From NCBI GenBank assembly GCA_002435585.1, contig DJDY01000111.1, positions 1,457 through 26,337 of the forward strand: a DNA stretch of 24,881 nucleotides. The letters run 5' to 3'. This DNA is from Lachnospira sp. UBA5912. Lineage in GTDB: Bacteria > Bacillota > Clostridia > Lachnospirales > Lachnospiraceae. Under the pieces are notes generated by a model. It was not told the origin of the DNA. It made no database searches and was given only the letters and a program-made list of their open reading frames with translations. Of the stretch, positions 1 to 7,225 are shown piece after piece; the first letter of the stretch is position 1, and every line of letters begins with the position of its first letter. The translations under genes were made by a program, and so were the position numbers.

Positions 1-1922
1 GCGTGGCTTATAAGTGCAAGGTCATATAACTGCTGGCAGATTATGTCAGTGTTTTCTCCATCCTTGTGGTCAACAATATATTTAACAAGATCATTGTTAG
101 CATTAAGAACAAGTGTCTGACCATTAGAACCAAACATTGAAGGATCCATGCCAGACATGCCATACATCTTCATCATATCCTGCATACGTCTATCCTGTTC
201 AGAAAGAGTAATCATAGAAGATACAGATGCATCCTTTAACTTTTCGACCTTTATATTTATCTTATCATTGTTAAGAGCTTTCTTGAAAGCAGCAGTAAGA
301 GCTTCAGTAGTCTCTTTTAACTCATCTTCTTTAGTTTCCTCTTTAAATATATCTGAAAGATCCGTATCAATTCTTGCAAACTTAAGTCCTTCGTTCTTGC
401 CTTCAAGATGTGTTATGAATGGCTGGTCAATATTATGTGTAAGAATGATAGCATCCATATTCTCTTTCTTAAACATATTGATATACTGGCTCTGTTCCTT
501 TTCATCAGTTACATAGAATACTGTATTTTCATGCTTTTCCTTATTGGCTTCAAGATAATCCTTAAGAGTTACATACTTACCTTCAAGATTCTTAAAGATA
601 ATATAATCATTCATCTTCTCAGAGAACTTTTCATCCTTTAAGCAGCCAAACTTAATAAATGGATTAATATCATCCCAGTATTTCTCATAGTTTTCACGGT
701 CTGTCTTACACATACCTGTAAGCTTGTCGGCAACCTTCTTAGTAATATAATCAGATATTTTCTTAACAAATCCATCATTCTGAAGAGCAGAACGGGATAC
801 ATTAAGAGGAAGGTCAGGACAATCAATAACACCCTTTAACAGAAGAAGAAACTCTGGAATAACTTCCTTGATATTATCAGCAACGAATACCTGGTTGTTG
901 TAAAGCTTTATAGTACCTTCAATTGATTCATACTCTGTATTAATCTTAGGAAAGTAGAGTATACCTTTTAAGTTGAAAGGATAGTCCATGTTAAGGTGAA
1001 TCCAGAACAAAGGCTCCTTATAATCATTAAATACTTTACGATAAAACTCTTTATATTCATCAGCGGTACACTCGTTAGGATGCTTTGTCCAAAGAGGATG
1101 GATATCATTGAGTGCTACAGGTCTTTTAACAATCTTAGCCATCTTTTTAGCTGGAACCTTTTCTACAGTTTCCTTAGTTCCATCTTCTTTTTCTACTTCT
1201 TCAGTAACAGCATCTTTGATAAATGTGTCAAGAACAGTATCCTTTTCTGTAACTTCTTCTTCAGGGATTTCCTCTGTTAGCTGACCAGCATCTTCGTTAG
1301 TTAAAAAGATAGGTACAGGCATAAATGAACAGTAATTTTCTATAACCTCACGGGCTTTGTATTCATTAGCAAATTCATAGCTGTCTTCGTTTAAGTAAAG
1401 AGTAATAGTTGTACCAGGTGTTGTGGCAGTGCCATCGGCCATATCATATTCTGTACCGCCATCGCATTCCCAGTGAACAGCCTTAGCACCTTCCTTGAAA
1501 GAAAGAGTATCAATAGTAACCTTATCAGCTACCATGAATGCTGAGTAGAAACCAAGTCCGAAATGACCTATAATCTGGTCATCGTTAGCCTTATCCTTGT
1601 ATTTTTCAAGGAAGGCTTCTGCACCAGAGAAAGCTATCTGGTTGATATACTGTTCAACCTCGTCTGATGTCATACCGATACCATTATCAATAATCTTAAT
1701 AGTCTTGTTGTTGGCACTTACTTTAACATCTATCTTATATTCAATATCATCAGGTGCTTCATATTCACCAATCATATCAAGCTTTTTTAATTTAGTGATG
1801 GCATCGCAGCCATTAGATATAAGTTCTCTGTAGAAAATGTCGTGATCAGAATACATCCACTTTTTGATAATAGGGAAAATATTATCACTGTTAATTGATA
1901 AACTACCATGTGTATTAGCCAT
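1..1922 (-). CDS. htpG: Chaperone HtpG (Hsp90 family), 3' end beyond window
   Basis: Reading the minus strand from 1922 gives an open frame of 640 codons to the window edge, beginning MANTHGSLSINSDNIFPII. Hsp90 hallmarks are visible: an N-terminal GHKL ATPase with RELISNGCDA (the Asn that coordinates Mg-ATP), DNGIGM, and GHFGLGFYSAFMVADKV; then a middle domain with LPLNVSRSALQ (catalytic Arg loop); then a C-terminal dimerisation region ending ...LYDLALISH at the edge. HtpG is an ATP-dependent cytosolic chaperone of the stress response. Relative to typical bacterial HtpG I estimate a few tens of residues are missing. An acidic, Glu/Lys-rich linker joins the N and middle domains. The ATG is set by a GGAGA ribosome site at about 1931-1935. 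Upstream lies a CIRCE operator, so HrcA control is expected. Family assignment is firm. Confidence 0.97.
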   Translation of the reverse strand, partial: MANTHGSLSINSDNIFPIIKKWMYSDHDIFYRELISNGCDAITKLKKLDMIGEYEAPDDIEYKIDVKVSANNKTIKIIDNGIGMTSDEVEQYINQIAFSGAEAFLEKYKDKANDDQIIGHFGLGFYSAFMVADKVTIDTLSFKEGAKAVHWECDGGTEYDMADGTATTPGTTITLYLNEDSYEFANEYKAREVIENYCSFMPVPIFLTNEDAGQLTEEIPEEEVTEKDTVLDTFIKDAVTEEVEKEDGTKETVEKVPAKKMAKIVKRPVALNDIHPLWTKHPNECTADEYKEFYRKVFNDYKEPLFWIHLNMDYPFNLKGILYFPKINTEYESIEGTIKLYNNQVFVADNIKEVIPEFLLLLKGVIDCPDLPLNVSRSALQNDGFVKKISDYITKKVADKLTGMCKTDRENYEKYWDDINPFIKFGCLKDEKFSEKMNDYIIFKNLEGKYVTLKDYLEANKEKHENTVFYVTDEKEQSQYINMFKKENMDAIILTHNIDQPFITHLEGKNEGLKFARIDTDLSDIFKEETKEDELKETTEALTAAFKKALNNDKINIKVEKLKDASVSSMITLSEQDRRMQDMMKMYGMSGMDPSMFGSNGQTLVLNANNDLVKYIVDHKDGENTDIICQQLYDLALISH

Positions 1923-1940
1923 AATTAATCTCTCCAATCT

Positions 1941-1954
1941 GCGTAATAATACGC
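1941..1954 (-). promoter_or_regulatory. Small hairpin next to the htpG ribosome site
   Basis: GCGTA and TACGC flank a 4-nt loop, giving a 5-bp hairpin in the htpG leader just upstream of the GGAGA ribosome site. A larger inverted repeat (CTGTGGCTT at 1975-1983 with AAGCCACAG at 2008-2016, 9 bp perfect, 24-nt loop) lies further upstream in the same leader. Both pairings are seen directly. A role in translation or mRNA stability is inference. Confidence 0.45.
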
Positions 1955-1974
1955 CTGAATTTAATATTTATATA

Positions 1975-2016
1975 CTGTGGCTTTGTATGAAATATAAAAA
2001 GTATAAGAAGCCACAG
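1975..2016 (-). other. 9-bp perfect inverted repeat in htpG 5' leader
   Basis: The arms 1975-1983 and 2008-2016 are exact reverse complements around a 24-nt AT-rich loop that can pair partly with itself. It sits between the predicted htpG transcription start (about 2107) and the start codon. There is no U-tract after the second arm in the direction of htpG transcription, so a simple terminator is unlikely. A leader structure is the best reading. Confidence 0.5.
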
Positions 2017-2087
2017 CGGTTGTTATTGCATTTAAGCAATCCATATTATGTAGTTTAATATTCTGTCCTGTGGAAGTCAAGAAGAAA

Positions 2088-2114
2088 TTAGCACTCAAAT
2101 GTAGTGAGTGCTAA
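2088..2114 (-). promoter_or_regulatory. CIRCE operator (HrcA site)
   Basis: TTAGCACTC (2088-2096), nine bases, then GAGTGCTAA (2106-2114) matches the CIRCE consensus TTAGCACTC-N9-GAGTGCTAA without a mismatch. HrcA represses heat-shock genes by binding this element. It lies between the stop of the upstream minus-strand gene and htpG, and overlaps the predicted start of the htpG transcript, so it should control htpG. In Bacillus subtilis htpG is not in the HrcA regulon, whereas groESL and dnaK are. Confidence 0.96.
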
Positions 2115-2143
2115 TAAAAACACGACAAAGCCAGTAAAATCAA
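2114..2143 (-). promoter_or_regulatory. Predicted htpG promoter
   Basis: On the minus strand TTGATT (2138-2143) is followed after 17-18 bases by a T-rich -10-like hexamer (TTTTTA or TTTTAT, 2114-2120). This places the start of transcription inside or beside CIRCE, as expected for HrcA repression. The -10 is a poor match to TATAAT. The same stretch holds a 6-bp AAAGCC/GGCTTT repeat (2127-2132 with 2144-2149), which could instead be a weak end signal for the preceding gene. Confidence 0.5.
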
Positions 2144-2254
2144 GGCTTTTAGAAATTATTAAATTAATATAAAAATGTAAGTAACGAAATGTCAGAGGGG
2201 TGTTTTTGTATGTATGGTATGTCTTTAAAACCAGAGTTTTACTAAAACATGGTT

Positions 2255-2761
2255 TTAAGCAGTTTCCTCAAAATCCAGTCCTTTAGTTGACAGGAAGCTT
2301 TTTATATATGAATCAAAGGCTGTATCGAGAGTCTTATCAAGACTGAATATGTTAAGAGAAGTTCCGGTGATGATGTCGGCATGTCCGTCCTGATACCTTA
2401 TATTAATGAAAAGTCCGTTGATATTATCAGCTGATAATCCTGTTTCAAGTCTGCTAAGAAGTGATGTGGTATCCTTAGATGACATAAGCATAACGATTTT
2501 TAAAGATGAAGGTACTTTGTTTCCCTTGATGAGACTGAAACAGAAAGGCTTCTGATTAAGCCACATGTCGTATCGTCTGGCATCAGGATCTAGTTCTTCC
2601 CATTCTTCGTCCGAGTAAAACGCACGGTTAATCTGCCCATCTATAGAATGCGAACAGGATATCTTTATATCTGCTTCTGATAGCAGAAAGTTATCAAAAG
2701 TATCTTTTACAAGCAGATGTGACATAAATGCTTTAGTATTTTTTATTCTAAGTGAAATCAT
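2255..2761 (-). CDS. DUF5721-like protein of unknown function
   Basis: This is a 168-residue protein beginning MISLRIKNTKAFMSHLLVKDTFDNFLLSEADI. The opening resembles DUF5721 proteins, a family I know mainly from Lachnospiraceae; this is recalled, not searched. No signal peptide, membrane segment or catalytic motif is evident. The start is chosen because the ATG at 2761 follows a GAGGA ribosome site. An in-frame ATG at 2809 would add 16 residues but has no ribosome site. The gene stands alone, with a likely promoter at about 2860-2888 and the htpG control region downstream. Its biological role is unknown. Confidence 0.8.
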   Translation of the reverse strand: MISLRIKNTKAFMSHLLVKDTFDNFLLSEADIKISCSHSIDGQINRAFYSDEEWEELDPDARRYDMWLNQKPFCFSLIKGNKVPSSLKIVMLMSSKDTTSLLSRLETGLSADNINGLFINIRYQDGHADIITGTSLNIFSLDKTLDTAFDSYIKSFLSTKGLDFEETA

Positions 2762-2859
2762 ATAAATCCTCATTTCTGCGCACGTTTTTACATAATGGGT
2801 TTGTGTCATGTACGCTAAGACACCAATAAATCACGAGTATTAAAATCAAGTTTACGATA

Positions 2860-2888
2860 TGTATATCCAAAGTTTAATAATGTGTCAG
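2860..2888 (-). promoter_or_regulatory. Predicted sigma-A promoter for the DUF5721-like gene
   Basis: On the minus strand CTGACA (2883-2888) is separated by 17 bases from TATACA (2860-2865), close to TTGACA-N17-TATAAT. It implies a leader of roughly 90 nt before the ATG at 2761. Moderate support only, because AT-rich DNA yields such matches by chance. Confidence 0.4.
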
Positions 2889-2959
2889 GAATATCCTTAC
2901 TTATCAATCAATCTACACAATATTATACTATGATTTTAAAATGTTTTCATTAATTATTT

Positions 2960-3178
2960 TTATTGCATATAGGAATCTGGTATAATATACTTGATTCGTT
3001 GATAGTTGCTATTCCAGCTGCACTTGCAGTTTGCTGATAATGCCAATCGTCTATACCAATTAAATATGTTATAAGCAAGTGCATGTATTCGAAGTCTGTT
3101 GGCATTCACGACCATTGAGTGACCGCTTACCGAAGTGAAAGCAAAGCCAGCTTTGCTTTCTTTTATGAAATTCTCCAT
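2960..3178 (-). pseudogene. Remnant of an IS1380-like transposase (C-terminal part)
   Basis: The minus-strand reading MENFIKESKAGFAFTSVSGH, then SMVVNANRLRIHALAYNIFN and WYRRLAL matches my recollection of the conserved C-terminal segment of IS1380-family DDE transposases. The recognisable part covers about 3029-3178. Upstream this frame meets stops (TGA, TAG) just before the ATG, and a neighbouring frame carries the reading ...FMSIVDGEFHKR, so the gene is frameshifted and lacks most of its catalytic domain. Downstream the similarity fades and the frame ends at 2960. I could not find terminal inverted repeats. It is a dead fragment marking an old insertion beside the LRR surface-protein gene. 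Confidence 0.75.
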
Positions 3179-3262
3179 CTACAATACTCATAAAGGGCTC
3201 CTTTGTTGGTATTTTTTTGATTTGCCACCTTAATTTTACCACAAATGGATGTTCTTTTTTCA

Positions 3263-3281
3263 TTCACTTAAAGTAAGTGAA
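3263..3281. repeat. Inverted repeat upstream of the LRR gene
   Basis: TTCACTT (3263-3269) and AAGTGAA (3275-3281) are exact reverse complements around five bases. A second short palindrome, ACGGCA-T-TGCCGT, lies at 3332-3344. Both fall between the transposase remnant and the LRR gene start at 3412. They could be operator sites or leftovers of the insertion element. Confidence 0.45.
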
Positions 3282-3411
3282 AAGCAATATTCAGTTAAAA
3301 TATAGGAATTATGTGGCTTTTAGCTACTTTTACGGCATTGCCGTGAATAATTTAGGCTTAATAATGATATGCTGATAAGATAGAACATGTACATAATGAG
3401 GAGGTTGTATA

Positions 3412-5244
3412 ATGAAAAAAAGACTTATGTATGCAGTTATTCCGCTTTTTGCTATAGTAATGCTGTTTAGTGTAAGAACACAGAAAATCAGCGCTGCTAC
3501 TATTGTTCAGAGTGGTAATTGCGGAGAAGCAGATGATGGCAGCAATATTACATGGACACTTGATGATGAGGGATGTCTTACACTTGAAGGCACAGGAAAA
3601 ACACAGGATTACAGAAAAACAATAAATGGACAAGATACTATTATCAAAAAACCATGGGAAGATTATAAAAACAACATAAAAAGTGTGAAAATTAAGGATG
3701 GAGTTACATATATAGGATTAAACATTTTTAGTGGCTTAAGTAATCTTGTAAGTGTTGATTGTGGCAATACATTAGAGACAATAGGTGTATTTGCTTTCAG
3801 TGATAATTCAAAGCTTACAGATATTAATCTTGGAAAAGTTAAAAGAATATCACAGGGAGCATTTCAGAGTTGTGGAGCTATTAAATCTGTATATATTCCA
3901 GGTAGTATGAGAGTAGTTGATTTTGATGCTTTTTCATATGATTATGCACTTGAAAGTGTATATATTGATAAAGCAAGCGATGATTCAATACCATTTTTAT
4001 CAGTTTCGCCTATAACATTTAAGTATTGCAGTAATCTTAAAGAAGTTAATGTTAATCCTGAGAGAACGGATCTGATATCAATAGATGGAGTACTCTATTC
4101 CATAAACAGAGAAAATGAACAAGCTTTTACTGAAAATAATATGTATACAATGACAGCAGGAAATTATGTTTTAATATGCTACCCACCAGCAAAAACAGAT
4201 AAAGAATACATAGCACCGGATAAACTTGAGCTTATAGGCGGATATGTTGTTAATAATAAATATCTTGAGAAAATAGTGCTCAATGAAGGCTTAAGAATAA
4301 TGTCTTCTGCCCAGTTAAGGGAAACACCTAATATAACCAGTGGCTTTTTAGCAGAAGCTTCATATGTTTTTGATAATCTTAAAGAACTAGTGATTCCTTC
4401 AACGGTAATAGAGGCAGACTGCATGTTTGAAACAAAAGGAGTAGATAAGGTTGTTAATAAATCTGATACAGATATAAAGATGGAATGTATAGATAGTAAT
4501 GTTGTATGTAATAAGAAATTTATGTCGTTAACTACAGGACATGAAAGCGATGTTATAAAAGCTTGCGATTCATATACAACATTAAAGCACCAGTACGGAG
4601 AATGGTATATTAATTGGGAACCTACAGAATATACTGAGGGTGAAAAGTCACGTAAATGCAATGTGTGCGGCTATGAGGAGACAGTTACTATTCCATCTAA
4701 ATCTGAAAGTGCCAAGAATGGTTTATGTAGTGATGATGCTGGTAACTGGTATTATTACAAGGATGGAGTGGTACAGAAAGATTATACAGGACTTGCAAGT
4801 AATGAATATGGCTGGTTTTATGTGACAGATGGGGCTCTTGATTGGAACTATACAGGACTTGCAAGTAACGAATATGGCTGGTTTTACGTGTCAGGCGGAG
4901 TGCTTGACTGGAATTATACAGGACTTGCGAGTAACGAATATGGCTGGTTTTATGTGTCAGATGGTTGTATAGACTGGAATTATACAGGACTTGCGAGTAA
5001 CGAATATGGCTGGTTCTATGTGTCAGGCGGAGTACTTGACTGGAGCTATACAGGACTTGCAAGTAACGAATATGGCTGGTTCTATGTGTCAGGCGGAGTA
5101 CTTGACTGGAATTATACAGGACTTGCAAGTAACGAATATGGCTGGTTCTATATCAGCAATGGAGTGCTTGACTGGAATTATACTGGTACAGCAAGTAATG
5201 AATATGGAACATGGAATGTGGTAAATGGACAGGTTGTGTTCTGA
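3412..5244 (+). CDS. Secreted BspA-type leucine-rich-repeat protein with C-terminal aromatic tandem repeats
   Basis: This 610-residue surface protein starts with a signal peptide (MKKR, hydrophobic core, probable cleavage after ISA near residue 28). A short N-terminal domain contains GNCGEADDGSNITWTLDDEG. BspA-like leucine-rich repeats follow at roughly 85-320 (FSGLSNL, AFSDNSKLTDINL, AFQSCGAIKSVYIPGSM, NLKELVIPSTV). Near 390-428 is a CxxCG module, SRKCNVCGYEETVTIP, common in gut Clostridia surface proteins. Residues 458-610 carry seven copies of a 22-residue unit beginning YTGLASNEYGWFYV. Such aromatic, glycine-rich repeats are typical of cell-wall or glycan-binding modules. There is no LPXTG motif or C-terminal membrane anchor, so wall retention presumably uses the repeats. 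AGGAGG precedes the ATG. The gene is monocistronic with a strong terminator downstream. The ligand is unknown; adhesion is a reasonable inference. Confidence 0.9.
   Translation: MKKRLMYAVIPLFAIVMLFSVRTQKISAATIVQSGNCGEADDGSNITWTLDDEGCLTLEGTGKTQDYRKTINGQDTIIKKPWEDYKNNIKSVKIKDGVTYIGLNIFSGLSNLVSVDCGNTLETIGVFAFSDNSKLTDINLGKVKRISQGAFQSCGAIKSVYIPGSMRVVDFDAFSYDYALESVYIDKASDDSIPFLSVSPITFKYCSNLKEVNVNPERTDLISIDGVLYSINRENEQAFTENNMYTMTAGNYVLICYPPAKTDKEYIAPDKLELIGGYVVNNKYLEKIVLNEGLRIMSSAQLRETPNITSGFLAEASYVFDNLKELVIPSTVIEADCMFETKGVDKVVNKSDTDIKMECIDSNVVCNKKFMSLTTGHESDVIKACDSYTTLKHQYGEWYINWEPTEYTEGEKSRKCNVCGYEETVTIPSKSESAKNGLCSDDAGNWYYYKDGVVQKDYTGLASNEYGWFYVTDGALDWNYTGLASNEYGWFYVSGGVLDWNYTGLASNEYGWFYVSDGCIDWNYTGLASNEYGWFYVSGGVLDWSYTGLASNEYGWFYVSGGVLDWNYTGLASNEYGWFYISNGVLDWNYTGTASNEYGTWNVVNGQVVF
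4783..5241 (+). repeat. 66-bp tandem repeat, seven units, coding
   Basis: Units start at 4783, 4849, 4915, 4981, 5047, 5113 and 5179 (the last is shorter and diverged). Each encodes 22 residues (YTGLASNEYGWFYV plus an eight-residue variable tail such as SGGVLDWN). Units 2, 4 and 5 are almost identical at DNA level while units 1, 3, 6 and 7 differ mainly in the tail. This pattern suggests duplication by slippage or recombination. The array is part of the LRR gene and is not a CRISPR. Confidence 0.95.
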
Positions 5245-5263
5245 TAATACAAGTTATACATAT

Positions 5264-5318
5264 AAAAATCCTCTTAAACAGACAGTGTTATATATCAGGT
5301 CTGCTTAAGGGGATTTTT
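5264..5318. terminator. Bidirectional intrinsic terminator
   Basis: AAAAATCCTCTTAAACAGAC (5264-5283) pairs with GTCTGCTTAAGGGGATTTTT (5299-5318) with few mismatches around a 15-nt loop. The A-tract on the left arm and T-tract on the right allow termination on both strands. It lies between the convergent LRR gene and ABC permease gene, which fits. Confidence 0.85.
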
Positions 5319-5391
5319 AATATTGTCAGGTTTATTAAAAAAATCTGACGGAAATTCTGATATTTTTAAATATGTCACTGACAGTTGCCTT

Positions 5392-6201
5392 TTATCGTGA
5401 AATTATTTTTTCAAGAAGATCAACAAGCTTGAACAATACAGTTGATATTATGCATAATATCACTATGCTCATAGATACATATGTCATTTTAAATACCTGT
5501 GAACCATATATAATAAGATATCCAAGACCGCGGTTTGCAGCAAGAAATTCACCAATAATAACACCAACAAGACAAAGACCTATATTAACCTTTGTATTAC
5601 TTATTATGATTTTTTTAGAGCCTGGTAGTATAAGTTTGGTAAGTATATCTTTTCTTGTACCGCCAAGGGTTTTTATAAGAGTAATCTTATCCTTGTCGAT
5701 TTCAAGGAAACCTGTATATATGTTTATTATCATTCCGAATATTGCAACGGATATTGCTGTGATGATGATTGCTTTCATATTATTTCCAAGCCATACTATG
5801 ATCATAGGGGCCAGCGCAGATTTGGGCAGGCTGTTAAGAATAATCAGGTATGGCTCAAGGCAATCTGAAAGACCACGCCATAACCATAAAAGAATTGCAC
5901 ATCCAAGACCAACAATAATTATTAGAAAGAAAGACAAAAAGGTTTCAAAAAGAGTAGTCCAGATATGCATAAATATACTTCCATCTTTAGCCATATATAT
6001 AAACGTATTATATATTCTTGAAGGTGAGCTGAATATGAACGGATTAAGTGTACCAGTTCTTGTAGAGATTTCCCAGACGGCAATAAATATTATAAGTATA
6101 AGAAAACGTAAAATTGTTATTGTTACATGATAGTGTCTAAGGTTGCTTAGGTATATTCTTCGTTGTGAGCTTGTGCATGTAGTTTTTTTAGTTTTAATCA
6201 T
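5392..6201 (-). CDS. ABC transporter permease, NitT/TauT (SsuC/TauC) type
   Basis: This 269-residue integral membrane protein has about six hydrophobic segments, beginning after a basic N-terminus (MIKTKKTTCTSSQRR). A binding-protein-dependent permease EAA-type loop is recognisable: TLGGTRKDILTKLILPGSKK. The first membrane segment is followed by FSSPSRIYNTF, resembling the 'LPSPxxV' region of SsuC/ThiX permeases. The start at 6201 is preferred because GGGAGG lies 7 nt upstream and the ATG overlaps the ATPase stop (ATGA), giving translational coupling. An in-frame ATG 15 nt upstream lacks a ribosome site. It forms a transporter with the adjacent ATPase. The substrate cannot be told: nitrate, sulfonate, taurine and thiamine- or riboflavin-precursor importers share this fold. 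No solute-binding protein lies next to it. Confidence 0.9.
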   Translation of the reverse strand: MIKTKKTTCTSSQRRIYLSNLRHYHVTITILRFLILIIFIAVWEISTRTGTLNPFIFSSPSRIYNTFIYMAKDGSIFMHIWTTLFETFLSFFLIIIVGLGCAILLWLWRGLSDCLEPYLIILNSLPKSALAPMIIVWLGNNMKAIIITAISVAIFGMIINIYTGFLEIDKDKITLIKTLGGTRKDILTKLILPGSKKIIISNTKVNIGLCLVGVIIGEFLAANRGLGYLIIYGSQVFKMTYVSMSIVILCIISTVLFKLVDLLEKIISR

Positions 6202-7016
6202 TGAATTTCCTCCCATATACTGTTAAAATATCCTGCAAATTCAGGAGCCTGGCGTGAAGTAAAAGGTGTCCGGTCATTTATGGAAAATTTGATATCTATG
6301 ATTTTTTTGATGCTAGCTGGGCGATGTGAGAGAATAACAACAGAGTCCCCCATGGATATAGCTTCTGCGATGTCATGGGTGACGAGTATGGCAGTTTTTT
6401 TCTGTTCTTTTATGATTCCACCGATATCATCTGAAACTTCAAGGCGTGTCTGATAATCAAGAGCAGAGAATGGTTCGTCAAGAAGAAGAATATCAGGATT
6501 AAGTGCAAGTGTTCTTATTAGTGCTGCGCGCTGCCGCATTCCCCCTGACAGCTCATCAGGATAAACATGCCTGAACTGATATAATCCATATTCCTTAAGC
6601 ATATTATCGACATTGGCAAGGTGGGCTGCATCTTTTAAATGATTGATTTCAAGTCCAAGAGTTACATTATTATATATGTTACGCCATTCAAAAAGTGTGT
6701 CTTTTTGTGGCATAAAGCCAATATACCTTGTATAAGAATCATTATCCTTGTTGTATACAGATGATACAATCTCCCCTTTATCAGGCTTGATTAAACCGCA
6801 TATTATAGAAAGCAGAGTGGATTTACCACATCCTGAAGGACCAACAACAGATATAAAAGCGCCGGGTGCAATATCCAGGCAGATATCTTTAAGAGCAGGT
6901 ATTTCATCCTTTGGAGTATTGTAAGAATAGGATACGTTTCTAAGCGAAAGAAGAGGTTCTAAGCTGTTATTATCAGCTGTAATATCGCAAAAATTATCCA
7001 AGATTGCCTCCGACAT
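6198..7016 (-). CDS. ABC transporter ATP-binding protein, NitT/TauT (SsuB/TauB) type
   Basis: This 272-residue ATPase has Walker A GPSGCGKST (59-67), Q-loop Gln near 104 in FMPQKDTLFEWRN, signature LSGGMRQRAALIRTL (156-170), Walker B ILLLDEP (176-182), D-loop SALD and H-loop VTHDIAEA (His 214). The 'TLFEWRN' and 'EPFSALD' sequences are typical of the SsuB/TauB/ThiZ branch. It powers the permease encoded immediately downstream, with a 4-bp ATGA overlap. Start is uncertain: the ATG at 7016 lacks a ribosome site, whereas a TTG at 7001 (residue 6) sits about 5 nt after GGAGG and may be the true start. The substrate is unknown. Confidence 0.92.
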   Translation of the reverse strand: MSEAILDNFCDITADNNSLEPLLSLRNVSYSYNTPKDEIPALKDICLDIAPGAFISVVGPSGCGKSTLLSIICGLIKPDKGEIVSSVYNKDNDSYTRYIGFMPQKDTLFEWRNIYNNVTLGLEINHLKDAAHLANVDNMLKEYGLYQFRHVYPDELSGGMRQRAALIRTLALNPDILLLDEPFSALDYQTRLEVSDDIGGIIKEQKKTAILVTHDIAEAISMGDSVVILSHRPASIKKIIDIKFSINDRTPFTSRQAPEFAGYFNSIWEEIQ

Positions 7017-7076
7017 ATAAAATCTTACTATAATTTATGCACACACCAATAAAATGTGTATAGTAACAATTAAATA

Positions 7077-7104
7077 TTGCAAATACCAAATTACAGTATA
7101 TAAT
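7077..7104 (+). promoter_or_regulatory. Predicted sigma-A promoter for the DHH phosphoesterase
   Basis: TTGCAA (7077-7082), 16 bases, then TATAAT (7099-7104). The implied start near 7111 gives a leader of about 115 nt that contains the cloverleaf-like repeat at 7136-7184. Confidence 0.6.
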
Positions 7105-7135
7105 GTAAGGGACACAAGGAAAAAGGAAGCGGCGA

Positions 7136-7184
7136 ACGAATAATTCTGCGAAGCAGAATAAAAGAGTGCGAAGCACGGATTCGT
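7136..7184 (+). repeat. Cloverleaf-like double-hairpin element
   Basis: An outer stem ACGAAT (7136-7141)/ATTCGT (7179-7184) encloses two hairpins with identical GAA loops: ATTCTGC-GAA-GCAGAAT (7143-7159) and GTGC-GAA-GCAC (7166-7176). All arms are exact complements. The element lies in the leader of the DHH gene, after its predicted promoter. It has no tRNA features. It may be a dispersed palindromic repeat unit or a leader RNA; one copy in this window cannot separate these. Confidence 0.6.
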
Positions 7185-7225
7185 GAGCAAATCAGACATA
7201 ATATTACATTAGAAGAGGAAGCTGA

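Noticed and set aside
3069..3263. Minus-strand 64-codon frame as a separate small gene
   Set aside because: It overlaps the transposase remnant in another frame and its latter part reads through the same homologous DNA out of frame.
4697..5128. Minus-strand 143-codon frame with periodic sequence
   Set aside because: It is the antisense reading of the 66-bp coding repeats in the LRR gene; it has no ribosome site and its periodicity comes from the other strand.
4783..5241. Regular repeats considered as a CRISPR array
   Set aside because: The 66-bp units are contiguous without unique spacers and encode a continuous protein repeat; no cas genes are nearby.
5372..6130. Plus-strand 252-codon open frame
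   Set aside because: It is opposite the ABC permease, whose protein shows clear membrane segments and an EAA loop; the plus frame has no recognisable family or ribosome site.
6994..7176. Minus-strand 60-codon frame before the ABC ATPase
   Set aside because: It overlaps the ATPase start and the cloverleaf repeat, has no ribosome site, and resembles no family.
7136..7184. Cloverleaf considered as a tRNA
   Set aside because: It has two arms only, GAA loops, no T-loop or anticodon consensus and no 7-bp acceptor stem.
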